A stretch of DNA of 64,000 bases from Neobacillus cucumis (GCF_016107705.1 NZ_JAEHGC010000009.1:62001-126000), one strand, 5' to 3'. Shown: positions 8,660-18,411, counted from the first letter of the stretch. Made by a program: numbers and translations. The notes: generated from the sequence alone by a model not told the origin.

Positions 8660-10702
8660 ATGCGGATTGCAACAGACATTGGTGGAACTTTTACAGATCT
8701 TGTTTATTTAGATGAAAATGGCCGAATTGGTACCGCTAAAAGTGATACAACTCCTCCGAATTTCGAGCAAGGAGTACTTGATGTCATCAAAAAAAGTGAG
8801 ATTTCCGGTGAAGCGATTTCCACATTTATTCATGGAACCACCGTTATTATCAATGCCTTAACTGAGCGCAAAGGGGTAAAAACCGGTTTAATTACAACGA
8901 AAGGCTTCCGTGATGTGTTAGAGATCGCCCGTGGAAACCGCCCGGATTTGTTTAATGTACGTTATGAAAAACCAACTCCCTTCATACCTCGCCACCTTCG
9001 CTTAGAGGTAAGTGAACGTATGAACTATAAAGGCGAAGTGGTCACTGAATTAGCAGTGGACGAAGTGAAAGCTGCTGTTGAACAGCTTCGTAATGAAGGA
9101 GTAGACGCTATTGCGGTATCTTTCCTTCATGCTTATGCGAATTCGAATCATGAGAAACAAACCGTCGACATCATTAAAGAGGTTTGGCCAGAGGTTGCTG
9201 TAACCGCTTCCTCGGATGTGACAAAAGAGTGGCGGGAATATGAGCGAAGTAGTACTGCGGTATTGAATTCGTATGTGAAACCTATTGCTGCTTCCTACAT
9301 TGACAAACTGGAAGAGAAATTAAGCGCTATTGATGTATGCGGTAACAAATACATTATGCAATCGAATTCAGGAACGACAACCTTTGAGCAGTCCAAAGAG
9401 ACACCAATCAACATGGTGGAATCAGGACCGGTTGCGGGAATCTTCGGTGCTGCAACTCTAGGGAAAATCATTGGAGAAGAAAACATTATCGCTTTTGATA
9501 TTGGTGGGACGACAGCAAAGTGCTCCTTAATCGACAAAGGGGAGGTTAAGGTAACAACCGAATACAAAATTGAGCATAATGACCGAAATGCCGGCTATCC
9601 GATTAAGGTTCCAGTAGTTGATATTGTAGAAATTGGGAATGGCGGCGGATCGATTGCTTGGATTGATGACGCAGGGTCTTTAAAAGTTGGCCCACAGTCA
9701 GCTGGGGCGTTACCTGGACCTGTTGCATACGGCAAAGGCGGAGAAAATCCAACAACGACAGATGCAAATTTGGTCACAGGTCGTCTGTCTGCGAAGAATT
9801 TCCAAAATGAAGTGAATATGGAGGCTGTAAAACACGCCATCCAAGAGAAAGTAGCAAACCACTTCGATATTTCCGTTGAAGATGCAGCATTGGGAATCAT
9901 TCGTATCGCGAATTCAAATATGCTAAATGCACTCAAGCTTATTTCTGTTAGGAAAGGATATGATCCGCGTGAATTCTCCCTTGTTGCTTTCGGGGGAGGA
10001 GGTCCTATGCACGCAATGGCATTGGCAAAAGAACTTGGGGTCAAAAGAGTCATTATTCCAATTGCTGCCTCGGTCTTCTCTGCGTGGGGAATGTTAATGA
10101 CGGATTTGCGACATGATTACATCCAAACCTATATCCGTCGTGTTAATGGGCTACATATCGACGAGTTAAATACCGAATTGACCAGCTTGGAGGATGGTGC
10201 TTATATCCAATATGCTGCTGAGGGTATGAAACAAGAGCAAGTCGTATTCTCCCGTTATGCAGATATGCGCTATCTTGGTCAGGAACATTCTGTTAAAGTG
10301 CCGATTCCAAACGGAGTGATTACGGAAGAACAAATGGAAGAAATTGTACGCCGTTTCCACGATATCCATGAACAGCATTACACATTTAAATTAGAAGGCG
10401 CACCAACAGAAATTGTTAATCTTCACTTAACGGCTTTTGGGCTGGTGGATAAGCCGGAATTGGCCAAGCTCGACAGGGCTGGGGACAATGCAGCAGAGGC
10501 CTTGAAAGAGGGTCGTTCAGTTCTGTTTGAGGAAGTTGGATGGGTTGATACAAGTGTCTATGATCGAGAGGTACTGAATGCCGGTACCATCATTCACGGA
10601 CCTGCAATCGTCGAAGAAGTTTCCTCATCCACCGTGGTATATCCAGGACAAACACTAACCGTTGATCCATACGGAAATCTAATTGTCGAAACGGGGGTAT
10701 AA
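8660..10702 (+). CDS. hyuA: Hydantoinase/oxoprolinase subunit A
   Basis: A complete 680-residue HyuA. The N-terminal ATPase signature ATDIGGTFTDLV, the second phosphate loop IIAFDIGGTTAKCSL near residue 280, VEIGNGGGSIAWID and LVAFGGGGPMHAMAL are all present. The enzyme uses ATP to activate a ring amide or related substrate together with HyuB. The frame also offers GTG 8651, but AAAGGTGG overlaps it and is correctly spaced for ATG 8660. The gene is followed four bases later by hyuB (10707), and a second hyuB stands at 13022, so this A subunit may serve two B subunits. Cytoplasmic. Confidence 0.95.
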   Translation: MRIATDIGGTFTDLVYLDENGRIGTAKSDTTPPNFEQGVLDVIKKSEISGEAISTFIHGTTVIINALTERKGVKTGLITTKGFRDVLEIARGNRPDLFNVRYEKPTPFIPRHLRLEVSERMNYKGEVVTELAVDEVKAAVEQLRNEGVDAIAVSFLHAYANSNHEKQTVDIIKEVWPEVAVTASSDVTKEWREYERSSTAVLNSYVKPIAASYIDKLEEKLSAIDVCGNKYIMQSNSGTTTFEQSKETPINMVESGPVAGIFGAATLGKIIGEENIIAFDIGGTTAKCSLIDKGEVKVTTEYKIEHNDRNAGYPIKVPVVDIVEIGNGGGSIAWIDDAGSLKVGPQSAGALPGPVAYGKGGENPTTTDANLVTGRLSAKNFQNEVNMEAVKHAIQEKVANHFDISVEDAALGIIRIANSNMLNALKLISVRKGYDPREFSLVAFGGGGPMHAMALAKELGVKRVIIPIAASVFSAWGMLMTDLRHDYIQTYIRRVNGLHIDELNTELTSLEDGAYIQYAAEGMKQEQVVFSRYADMRYLGQEHSVKVPIPNGVITEEQMEEIVRRFHDIHEQHYTFKLEGAPTEIVNLHLTAFGLVDKPELAKLDRAGDNAAEALKEGRSVLFEEVGWVDTSVYDREVLNAGTIIHGPAIVEEVSSSTVVYPGQTLTVDPYGNLIVETGV

Positions 10703-10706
10703 GTTA

Positions 10707-12467
10707 ATGATTACATCAACAACCAAGGTTGATCAGTTTACACTTGAAATTGTTAAAGATTCTCTCATTGCGATTGGCGAAGAAATGTTTCATACACTTG
10801 CAAGGACATCGATGAGTCCGATTATATACGAAGTGCTTGACTTTGCCAGTGGATTGACTGATGCCAATGGTCAATTGTTAACCCAGGGAAATGGAGTAAC
10901 AGGGTTTATTGGGATGTTGACTTTCATGGTTAAGCAAACATTAGAGAAATTCGGTAAAGAAGGCGATCTAAAGCCGGGCGATATTATTATCATCAATGAT
11001 CCGTACGGTGGAGGGGGTTCCCACCTATCCGACGTAGGCTTGGTGATGCCGATCTTTTTCAATGGTGAGCTAGTCGCATTTTCAGCCAACAAAGCACACT
11101 GGACGGAAGTAGGCGGAAAGGATCCAGGATCCTGGACGACCGATTCTACAGAAATTTTCCAGGAAGGGCTTCAGTTTCCTTGTGTCAAGTTGTTTGATGA
11201 AGGCAAGGTAAATCAGGCCCTTGTGGACCTGACTGCCGCAAACGTTCGTTTCCCGGATTTATCTCTCGGGGATATGTGGGCACAAGTAGCCGGTCTTCGT
11301 ACAGGAGATAAACGTTTCCGTGAATTGTGCGAAAAATACGGCAGGGATACCGTGATGGAATCGATTGATCATTTGCTGAATCATGGGGAACAGCTTGCAC
11401 GTAAGGAAATCAGCATGCTGCCAAAAGGGACTTATGAAGCCTATGACTACATTGATGATGATGGGATTGGCAATGGACCGTTTAATGTCCAGGTAAAGGT
11501 AACCATTACAGATGATGAATTTATTTGTGACTTCCGCGGAAGCCATCCGCAAGTTCTTGGGCCGGTAAACTGTTCCTACACAGCTTTAGTCTCAGCAGTG
11601 AGAACCATATTTTTAGCTGCAACAAATCCTTCACAGGATGTAAATGATGGAGTGTTCCGACCGCTACAAATCATTGCGGATAAACAATCCATTTTCTCAG
11701 CAGAACGTCCGGCAGCTGTTTCTACGTACTGGGAAACCATGCTTTACGGGGCGGATCTAGTTTGGAAGGCGCTTGCTCCTGTGCTTCCCAACCGTTTAAA
11801 TGCCGGTCATTTACTTTCTGTTTGCGGTGTCGTTCTTTCAGGGCTCCATCAAGATACCAGTGAACCGTTTTTGATCGTTGAACCATCAGCTGGTGGCTGG
11901 GGAGCAGGTCAAGGTTTAGATGGAATGGCAGGGCAATTCTGTATTGGGGATGGAGAAACATACAACGTCCCTGTGGAAGTGGCAGAAACGCGTTATGGAA
12001 TTATGGTTGATGAGTATAGCTTACGGGCAGACGGTGCTGGAGCTGGGGAATATCGTGGGGGGTCAGGAGTAATCCGTTCCTATCGCGCGATGTCCGACGG
12101 TCAAACCTTAACAGCTACCTTTGGACGTCATAAATACTTGCCTTGGGGATTTGAGGGTGGTCATGATGGATCTCGCAATGAGTTTGTCATTGTGAAAGCG
12201 AATGGAGAAGTAGCTGGCCCATTCGGCAAATATGCACGCTTCCCGCTGCAGAAAGGGGATGTTGCCCGTCTGATTACGGCAACTGGAGGCGGTTATGGAA
12301 ATCCGCTTAACAGACCAAAAGAAAAAGTCGCACTTGATGCGAAGAACGGGTACATCACTGTACAACAGGCGAAGGATATTTATGGAGTGATTCTTAACCC
12401 AAATACCTTTGAAGTAGACGGGGTAACATCTGAACGAGTGGAGCACACTCAAAGGGGGCAGGTGTAA
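10707..12467 (+). CDS. hyuB: Hydantoinase/oxoprolinase subunit B (first of two)
   Basis: 586 residues. HyuB landmarks: DSLIAIGEEMFHTLARTSMS near the N-terminus, IIINDPYGGGGSHLSDVGLV near residue 95, VEPSAGGWGAGQGLDGM near residue 395 and ATGGGYGNPLNRP near the end. ATG 10707 is preferred over upstream TTG 10683 because GGGGG lies nine bases before it and the TTG would fall inside hyuA. The stop overlaps the cupin gene start (TAATG). It closely resembles the HyuB at 13022 through its whole length, which points to a gene duplication within the operon. Confidence 0.95.
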   Translation: MITSTTKVDQFTLEIVKDSLIAIGEEMFHTLARTSMSPIIYEVLDFASGLTDANGQLLTQGNGVTGFIGMLTFMVKQTLEKFGKEGDLKPGDIIIINDPYGGGGSHLSDVGLVMPIFFNGELVAFSANKAHWTEVGGKDPGSWTTDSTEIFQEGLQFPCVKLFDEGKVNQALVDLTAANVRFPDLSLGDMWAQVAGLRTGDKRFRELCEKYGRDTVMESIDHLLNHGEQLARKEISMLPKGTYEAYDYIDDDGIGNGPFNVQVKVTITDDEFICDFRGSHPQVLGPVNCSYTALVSAVRTIFLAATNPSQDVNDGVFRPLQIIADKQSIFSAERPAAVSTYWETMLYGADLVWKALAPVLPNRLNAGHLLSVCGVVLSGLHQDTSEPFLIVEPSAGGWGAGQGLDGMAGQFCIGDGETYNVPVEVAETRYGIMVDEYSLRADGAGAGEYRGGSGVIRSYRAMSDGQTLTATFGRHKYLPWGFEGGHDGSRNEFVIVKANGEVAGPFGKYARFPLQKGDVARLITATGGGYGNPLNRPKEKVALDAKNGYITVQQAKDIYGVILNPNTFEVDGVTSERVEHTQRGQV

Positions 12468-12802
12468 TGCTAGTCATTAATAGCAAGGAGATTCAACCGG
12501 CTGATCAGCCCGGTGTTTTCTTAAAAACATTGTTTGCAGAGAGTGTAATAGATGGCGGGAGGACAATATTTGGAACAGTAGTGGTCCCGGCTAAAACGAG
12601 AATCCCATTAAACGGGACAGGCGTACATGAACAAGATGAATACTCAATCGTTATTAAGGGGTCGATTGTTACTGGGATTGGTGATAAGGTATACAGAATG
12701 TCCGCTGGGGAAGCCAGCTTGATTCCTGCAGGTGAAGCACATTGGAGCTATAACGATGGGGACGAAGACTGTGAAGTCGTCTGGGCTCTAGTAAAGAAAT
12801 AG
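12467..12802 (+). CDS. Small cupin-domain protein
   Basis: A single-domain cupin of 111 residues. The two cupin motifs are visible: GTGVHEQDEYSIVIKGSI (His and Glu metal ligands) and LIPAGEAHWSYNDG (second His). It overlaps the hyuB stop by one base and is surely cotranscribed. Small cupins in such operons act as isomerases, lyases or ligand-binding accessory proteins; the sequence does not say which. A strong hairpin follows immediately. Confidence 0.85.
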   Translation: MLVINSKEIQPADQPGVFLKTLFAESVIDGGRTIFGTVVVPAKTRIPLNGTGVHEQDEYSIVIKGSIVTGIGDKVYRMSAGEASLIPAGEAHWSYNDGDEDCEVVWALVKK

Positions 12803-12814
12803 AAGGATAGTTTA

Positions 12815-12850
12815 ATCCTTGCCTTATCTAAGGCAAGGATTTCTCCCTCT
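12815..12850 (+). terminator. Hairpin/terminator after cupin gene
   Basis: ATCCTTGCCTTA and TAAGGCAAGGAT form a perfect 12-bp stem with a two-base loop (12815-12840), followed by TTCTCCCTCTT. The pyrimidine tail is not a pure T-run, so termination may be partial. It divides the cluster between the two hyuB copies. Confidence 0.6.
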
Positions 12851-12966
12851 TGCAAGCTTATAAAAATTGGAACAACAGCACAGATTCAAAGGCTGGCGGC
12901 AACGATTATTTTCTATTATTTATCCAAGCGAACGCGACATCTAGAAAAGCGAAGTATATTAATTGT

Positions 12967-13000
12967 GGCTGTGGAGATCACTCCACAGCCTTTCATTCCT
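12967..13000 (+). terminator. Second hairpin just before the second hyuB
   Basis: GGCTGTGGAG pairs perfectly with CTCCACAGCC over a four-base loop (12967-12990), followed by TTTCATTCCTT. It ends about 30 bases before the second hyuB start, so it may act as an attenuator for that gene instead of an operon end. The 12841-12966 stretch between the two hairpins holds no convincing gene. Confidence 0.5.
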
Positions 13001-13021
13001 TGAAAAAGAGGAGGAAACAAA

Positions 13022-14776
13022 ATGCCAACGGAAACGGAAATAAAGGTTGATCCGTTTAGTTTAGAAATCATTAAAGATTCCTTGTTAGCCATTGGAGATG
13101 AGATGTTCTATGCTCTTGCCCGGACGTCAATGAGCCCAATTATTTATGAAGTCCTTGATTACGCATGCGGGCTTACGGATGCCAAGGGACAATTGATTAG
13201 TCAGGGAAACGGTGTAACAAGTTTTATTGGCATGTTAAGCCCAATGGTACAGCATGTATTAAAGAGGTTCAATAATGGTGAAGATCTGGCACCAGGTGAT
13301 ATTGTGATCATCAATGATCCTTATGTAGGGGGTGGATCGCATCTATCTGATGTTGGCCTGGTCATGCCTATTTTCTTTAAGGGCAATTTAGTTGCTTTTT
13401 CAGCAAATAAGGGACATTGGACAGAAGTCGGTGGAAAGGATGCTGGGTCTTTTACCAGTGATGCTACGGAAATTTTTCAGGAAGGACTGCAATTGCCGGG
13501 AGTAAAGTTGTTTGATCATGGAAACGTAAATCAAGCTGTTGTGGAAATCATAGCTTCCAACGTACGTTTCCCTGAACTCTCACTAGGTGATATGTGGGCT
13601 CAAGTGGCTGCTTTACGAACAGGGGGCAAACGTTTTGAAGAGTTGTGTGAGAAATTTGGTAGTAGCTTGGTAGTCACTGCGATTGACCATTTGTTAGAGA
13701 AGGGAAGAAAGCTGGCCAAAAATGAACTTTTACAATTGCCGAAGGGAACGTATACGGCGGAGAATTATATCGAAGACAATGGTTCTCATGGAGGTCCTTT
13801 TCCTATTCGAGTCAAGGTGACTATTTCTGAAGAGGAGTTTATTTGCGATTTTCGCGGAAGCCACTCTCAAGTGATGGTGCCTTTTAACTGTTCCTATTTT
13901 GCACTGCTTGCCGGTGTTCGTGCAATTTATTTGGCGATCATTAATCCGACTGAAAATATAAATGAAGGTGTTTTCCAGCCCTTAAAAATCATCACCGATG
14001 AGGGTTCGATTGTCTCAGCAAAGAGACCAGCCCCTGTATCAGTTAATTGGGAAGCACGATTAGGCGGTGCTGATTTAATTTGGAGAGCCCTTGCTCCTGT
14101 TTTGCCAGATCGATTGACAGCTGGTCATTTATTATCCGTGTGTTCTGTAGTTGTAACCGGAAATCACCCGGATTTTAATGAACCTTTCTTGGTCGTTGAA
14201 CCATCAGTAGGAGGATGGGGTGCAGGAAGAGGCATAGATGGCCAGCGAGGTCAGTTTTGTATTGGTGATGGGGAAACCTATAATGTTCCTGTGGAAGTGG
14301 CGGAAGCTAGATATGGCGTTCTAGTAGAAGAATATAGCTTGCATTGTGATGGAGCTGGAGCAGGGGAGTATATTGGTGGATCAGGTGTTATTCGTTCTTA
14401 CCGTGCATTAAGTGATAATCAGAAATTATCAGTTATCTTCGGGAAACATCAGTTTGCCCCTTGGGGATTGAACGGCGGGGAAGAAGGATCAAAGAACTAC
14501 GTACTCGTTAAAAAGCGAACTGGAGAGAAGGAAGGGCCCTTTGGCATTAAATCCAGATACACTCTAAATAAAGGCGATATTGTGCAGCTTGTTACGGGTA
14601 CCGGTGGTGGGTTCGGTCATCCTTATAATCGTCAGCCAGAAAGGGTTGCTTGCGATGTAAAGAATGGCTACATTTCCCTTCTTCAGGCGAAAGAAAAATT
14701 CGGAGTAATCCTTGACCCGCAAACCATTGAGATTTTGGGATTCACAGAAGAACGAAAAAACAAAGATATTCATTAA
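13022..14776 (+). CDS. hyuB: Hydantoinase/oxoprolinase subunit B (second of two)
   Basis: 584 residues, a full HyuB with DSLLAIGDEMFYALARTSMS, IIINDPYVGGGSHLSDV, VEPSVGGWGAGRGIDGQ and GTGGGFGHPYNRQ. It aligns end to end with the HyuB at 10707 and shares its distinctive SMSPIIYEVLDYA and AQVAALRTGGKRF segments. Start ATG 13022 follows GAGGAGGAAACAAA. No second hyuA accompanies it, so it either swaps into the complex with the HyuA at 8660 or replaces the first copy under other conditions. An M24 peptidase gene follows 18 bases later, evidently in the same transcript. Confidence 0.94.
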   Translation: MPTETEIKVDPFSLEIIKDSLLAIGDEMFYALARTSMSPIIYEVLDYACGLTDAKGQLISQGNGVTSFIGMLSPMVQHVLKRFNNGEDLAPGDIVIINDPYVGGGSHLSDVGLVMPIFFKGNLVAFSANKGHWTEVGGKDAGSFTSDATEIFQEGLQLPGVKLFDHGNVNQAVVEIIASNVRFPELSLGDMWAQVAALRTGGKRFEELCEKFGSSLVVTAIDHLLEKGRKLAKNELLQLPKGTYTAENYIEDNGSHGGPFPIRVKVTISEEEFICDFRGSHSQVMVPFNCSYFALLAGVRAIYLAIINPTENINEGVFQPLKIITDEGSIVSAKRPAPVSVNWEARLGGADLIWRALAPVLPDRLTAGHLLSVCSVVVTGNHPDFNEPFLVVEPSVGGWGAGRGIDGQRGQFCIGDGETYNVPVEVAEARYGVLVEEYSLHCDGAGAGEYIGGSGVIRSYRALSDNQKLSVIFGKHQFAPWGLNGGEEGSKNYVLVKKRTGEKEGPFGIKSRYTLNKGDIVQLVTGTGGGFGHPYNRQPERVACDVKNGYISLLQAKEKFGVILDPQTIEILGFTEERKNKDIH

Positions 14777-14794
14777 ACAAGGGAGGATTCCTTT

Positions 14795-15904
14795 ATGAAA
14801 TCGTTACTCATTCAAACAAGACTGGATTTACTGAAAACTTATATGAATGAACAAGGTATCGATATTGCCTTGATCACATCCCCGATTAATATTTATTATT
14901 TAACAGGATTTTTCTCCAATCCTCATGAGCGTTTTATGGCATTGCTTGTAGACGGGAGAACAGGGATGGTGTCACTGTTTGTTCCTGCCCTTGACTTAGA
15001 ATTGGCCACAGAGAAATCAACAGTTACGGATTTAATCCCTGTTACTGATACGGATAATCCATATGAAATGCTAAAGGATTCTATAGGAACAAAAATTGGA
15101 TCTGCAGGTATAGAGAAAAAGGCTGTTTCGTTTTACCAGATTGAGCAGCTAGTAACTTGTTTCCCACAGGTGAATTTCAAGGACTTAGAGGGGTTTCTCG
15201 GAACACTTCGATTAAAGAAATCCTCTGAAGATATTCAAATCGTTCGCAGAGCCGTCGAAGTGATTGAAAAAGTTTTGCAGTATGGCGTTGATAAATTTAA
15301 AGTTGGAATGACAGAATTGGAATTGACCGCTGAATTGGAGTATCAGATGAAAGTTCTAGGAGCTGAACGTCCTGCGTTTTCCACAATTGTGTTATCAGGG
15401 GCAAATTCTTCTCTTCCTCATGGCACGCCTGGACAGAAAAAAATCGAACATGGCGGATTTCTTCTATTTGACATGGGTGTTTTTGTGGATGGCTATTGTT
15501 CGGATATTACAAGAACCTTTATAGTGGGAGAGGAAACGGAACAACAGAAGCAAATCTATAATACCGTGTTGGAGGCGAATCTAAGGGCGATTGAAGCAGC
15601 AAAGATAGGAGAGCCAATTGGAGTAGTCGATCGCGCGGCTCGAGACTATATCGAATCCCAAGGCTATGGCCAATATTTTGTGCACCGCACGGGACATGGC
15701 TTAGGTCTTGAGGTCCATGAATCACCTTCAATCCATTCCCAAAATGAGATGGTTATGGAACCAGGTTTATTATTTACTATTGAACCGGGTATCTATCTTC
15801 CAGGGGTTGGCGGGGTACGTATTGAAGATGATGTTTATCTCAACGAAGAAGGGAAGCTGGAAGTACTAACATCCTATCCCAAGCATTTAATTCGATTGAG
15901 TTAA
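14795..15904 (+). CDS. M24-family Xaa-Pro peptidase / creatinase-like hydrolase
   Basis: 369 residues with the N-terminal creatinase/prolidase domain (1-125) and the C-terminal pita-bread domain. All five dinuclear metal ligands can be seen: Asp in LLFDMGVFVDG, Asp in SDITRTF, His in HRTGHGLGLEVHE, Glu in FTIEPGIY and Glu in RIEDDVY. It therefore looks active as a metallopeptidase (Xaa-Pro dipeptidase) and not as metal-free creatinase, though context with hydantoinases leaves a C-N hydrolase on a carbamoyl or amidino product open. RBS GGGAGG lies 10 bases before the start. Cytoplasmic, same operon as the second hyuB. Confidence 0.9.
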   Translation: MKSLLIQTRLDLLKTYMNEQGIDIALITSPINIYYLTGFFSNPHERFMALLVDGRTGMVSLFVPALDLELATEKSTVTDLIPVTDTDNPYEMLKDSIGTKIGSAGIEKKAVSFYQIEQLVTCFPQVNFKDLEGFLGTLRLKKSSEDIQIVRRAVEVIEKVLQYGVDKFKVGMTELELTAELEYQMKVLGAERPAFSTIVLSGANSSLPHGTPGQKKIEHGGFLLFDMGVFVDGYCSDITRTFIVGEETEQQKQIYNTVLEANLRAIEAAKIGEPIGVVDRAARDYIESQGYGQYFVHRTGHGLGLEVHESPSIHSQNEMVMEPGLLFTIEPGIYLPGVGGVRIEDDVYLNEEGKLEVLTSYPKHLIRLS

Positions 15905-15928
15905 ATGTAAAAAAGGGGGCCATAAGCT

Positions 15929-16021
15929 TTGCATCAATCTAACGGGGAACTTTCTTATTCCTATGAATCTCTTAACCATTTAGAGTCGGATGACTTTTAT
16001 ATAAAAAACGATTTCCGCTGA
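15929..16021 (+). CDS. Possible 30-residue peptide
   Basis: A TTG at 15929 sits nine bases after AAAAGGGGGC and opens a 31-codon frame reading HQSNGELSYSYESLNHLESD and ending DFYIKNDFR. The ribosome site is strong and the peptide is hydrophilic and acidic, but I recognise no family. It may be a small gene, a translational leader for the aminotransferase, or the ruined start of a larger gene. Confidence 0.22.
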   Translation: MHQSNGELSYSYESLNHLESDDFYIKNDFR

Positions 16022-16055
16022 TACCTTTAAACAATTTCGATAGGAAGTGAAAAAC

Positions 16056-17375
16056 ATGGAACTGATAAAATCAAAAGAATTATTTGATCGTGCTCGCCAA
16101 TCCGTCCCTGGAGGGGTACATTCCAATTCGCGCTACAGAAAACCGCATCCGGTCTATTTCCAAAAAGCAGAAGGAGCCTATCTTACAGATGTTGACGGTA
16201 ACCGTTACATTGATTGCATCATGGGAAACGGAGCGATTATTTTAGGACATAATGATCCGGACTTTAATGAAAGAATCAACTTTTATAATACTACTGGAAT
16301 TGTCACAGGTGTAGAGACCGTATTAAGTATAAATGCCGCTGAAAAGTTTCTCTCCCTTGTTCCGACTGTTGAACAAATTCGTTATACCAACACGGGCACT
16401 GAAGCTATCATGCATGCGATGTCCATGGCAAGAATTCATTCGGGAAAAACAGATATTGCGGTTATTGAGGGTGCGTATAATGGATGGCATGACGCTGTGC
16501 AGGTCAGCACATGGCCTGATCTACAAAAGGCTGGAGAGAAATCTGCACCAATCTCTCTCCCGGGTGCCGCTGGTTTAATTGAATCGGTTACAAAAAGTAC
16601 ATTAGTGCTTCCATTTAATGACTTAGAAACGGCCGAGCGTCTCTTAACCGAAAATAAACACCGAATTGCTGCCCTGATTATTGAACCAACGATGATTGAC
16701 ATCGGTTATATTCCTGCTAAAAAGGAATATCTCCAGGGACTAAGAAGATTATGTAAACAACTAAACATTGTCTTAGTTTTTGATGAATTATTGACAGGGT
16801 TTCGGGATTCTCCTGGAGGAGCACAAGGGCATTATGGAGTCACACCTGATCTATCCACATTTGGAAAAGCAATCAGCAACGGCTACATGTTAGCGGCTGT
16901 TGCCGGAAAAGCCTCCATTTTTGAAACGGTTACTCCAGGCATCGGACCTGGTTCATTTGTCGGAACCTATAATGGCCATCAAGTATCCATGGCGGCCTCC
17001 ATGGCCTTTATGGAAATATACGAGGAAAAACAAGTCTTCCAAACACTGCAAAACAGGACTGAAAAATTGATTGCTGAATTTGATAAATTAGCGGAGAAAC
17101 ACCAAATTAAAGCAAAAATGCAAGGTAGAGGCGGCCATTTTCATTGGTATTTCACCGATAGGGAGGTCGTAGATTACCGCAGTGCTGCGAAAAGTGATAA
17201 AGCCAAATATGCAGCGTTTATCCAAACTCTTTCAGCCAATGGGGTTTATTGCTCACCAAACTTCCTGCTCCATCATGCGGTTTCCTTGGCCCATACCGAT
17301 ATAGTCATTGAACGATTAATTGCTTATATGGATGAAAGTCTTAGACAAGCGGTTGGTATCACAGCAGGATCTTAA
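16056..17375 (+). CDS. Class III aminotransferase, glutamate-1-semialdehyde aminomutase-like
   Basis: 439 residues of the HemL-like branch of PLP class III aminotransferases. N-terminal RARQSVPGGVHSNSRYRKP, the PLP-binding NTGTEAIMHAMSMARIHSG, FDELLTGFR (Asp for the pyridine nitrogen) and the Schiff-base lysine in STFGKAISNGYML are visible. Start ATG 16056 is eight bases after AGGAAG; an in-frame GTG at 16047 overlaps that site. True HemL lies in haem operons; here, at the end of the hyu cluster, the enzyme more likely transaminates or shifts the amino group of an amino acid released by the pathway. The substrate is unknown. Confidence 0.88.
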   Translation: MELIKSKELFDRARQSVPGGVHSNSRYRKPHPVYFQKAEGAYLTDVDGNRYIDCIMGNGAIILGHNDPDFNERINFYNTTGIVTGVETVLSINAAEKFLSLVPTVEQIRYTNTGTEAIMHAMSMARIHSGKTDIAVIEGAYNGWHDAVQVSTWPDLQKAGEKSAPISLPGAAGLIESVTKSTLVLPFNDLETAERLLTENKHRIAALIIEPTMIDIGYIPAKKEYLQGLRRLCKQLNIVLVFDELLTGFRDSPGGAQGHYGVTPDLSTFGKAISNGYMLAAVAGKASIFETVTPGIGPGSFVGTYNGHQVSMAASMAFMEIYEEKQVFQTLQNRTEKLIAEFDKLAEKHQIKAKMQGRGGHFHWYFTDREVVDYRSAAKSDKAKYAAFIQTLSANGVYCSPNFLLHHAVSLAHTDIVIERLIAYMDESLRQAVGITAGS

Positions 17376-17782
17376 TGAGGAATTATTCGTGCAACCCAAA
17401 ATTCTAGCAGTTAAAATTTAACGCTTACGTTTACTTTCCACAAAGTATCATTTAACGAAAGGGGAGGCACTTGGAATTTAAGGTCTTATCGATAATAATT
17501 AAAACAATGAAGTTAGCACATTTCACTTTGTTAGGGTTAAGGTCGCAGCATTTTTAAAAGAAATTCAACCAAACTTTTAGAATAATACTTTAATTTTCAG
17601 CAAATATAAAATAGATATTTAAAATAAAAAACCTTGAGAAATCAAGGTTTCAGACTGTCGACAAATCCGAAAAAAATCGGATTTATTGACAGTTTTAATT
17701 TAGAATCTCTAGAACCTTTTATTTAGATGCATTAATATTAAAAAGGAAAACAACATCATGCAAGTTAATTAAACAACATATT
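17376..17782. other. Gene-free AT-rich stretch with two hairpins
   Basis: No reading frame here resembles a protein. Two hairpins follow one another: AAACCTTGA/TCAAGGTTT (17629-17650) and a longer one at 17655-17692. The TTG at 17471 after GGGGAGG opens a 28-codon frame, but spacing is too short to trust. Confidence 0.5.
17655..17700. terminator. Probable terminator between aminotransferase and decayed regulator
   Basis: CTGTCGACAAATCCG pairs with CGGATTTATTGACAG (two mismatches) around an A-rich loop, followed on the plus strand by TTTTAATTT. It lies between convergent units (hyu cluster on plus, regulator remnant on minus). Confidence 0.5.
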
Positions 17783-18395
17783 TTAAACCATTATTTCTAA
17801 CTCCTTTAGTTTCCGGTATAAAGTTGTTTTACCAATTCAAAGTTTTTTGGCAATGGATGTTTTATCGCCTTTTGAGAGTTCTAGGTATTTTAATAGAAGG
17901 GATTTTTCTGCTTCCATTAGGCTGTCTTTATAATTTTCCTGCATGACAAAGGAGATTTTATCGATTCCCTCTTTAGGTTTATCATCAACGCATTCTCTTA
18001 GAAGATCTAAACAGTACTTTAAATGAACAGTGGAATAATCGCATAAAACAGCAAATCTCTCAAAGATATTAAATAACTGTCTAATGTTACCAGGGAATGA
18101 GTAATGGTACAAAGATTCACATAGGTCGAAAAGTAAAGACCTAGTTTCTCATAGAGTTCAGGATAATGGCGCGAGAAAAATTATTCGGAAAGTGGGTGTA
18201 AATCCTCTAAACGGTTTCTTAAAGGGGGAAGGGATAGTTTTAAAACATTTAACGATAAAACAAATCCACCCTAAAATCATTATTCTGGACAAAATTGGAA
18301 AGATTTTGATTAGTGGCAGCAATGATCCTTACGTTAATTGGTATGACTTTTTCACTACCTATTCGTGCCACCTCTTTTTCCTGTAGAACCATGTT
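17783..18395 (-). pseudogene. C-terminal remnant of a sigma-54-dependent activator
   Basis: Minus-strand pieces in several frames rebuild the end of a bacterial enhancer-binding protein: VLQEKEVARIGSEKVIPINV, then RIIAATNQNLSNF, DLFYR, LSLPPLRNRLEDL, then SFPGNIRQLFNIFERF, and finally the Fis-type helix-turn-helix EKSLLLKYLELSKGDKTSIA. In that helix a TGA replaces the expected glycine before IGKTTLYRKLKELE. The Walker A part, GAFTGA loop and sensory domain are absent, and there are at least one frameshift and two stops. It is a dead gene. Its position next to the hyu cluster suggests it once controlled that cluster or a lost neighbour. Confidence 0.75.
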
Positions 18396-18411
18396 TCCAA
18401 CAGTATAGTGG

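Noticed and set aside
9595..10053. 152-codon minus-strand frame inside hyuA
   Set aside because: Antisense shadow of a conserved, fully coding plus-strand gene.
12850..13050. 66-codon open frame before the second hyuB
   Set aside because: It runs through a perfect hairpin and into hyuB, has no ribosome site and no recognisable composition.
17465..17485. Possible -24/-12 promoter near GGCACTTGGAATTT
   Set aside because: The GC of the -12 element is missing and spacing does not fit sigma-54.
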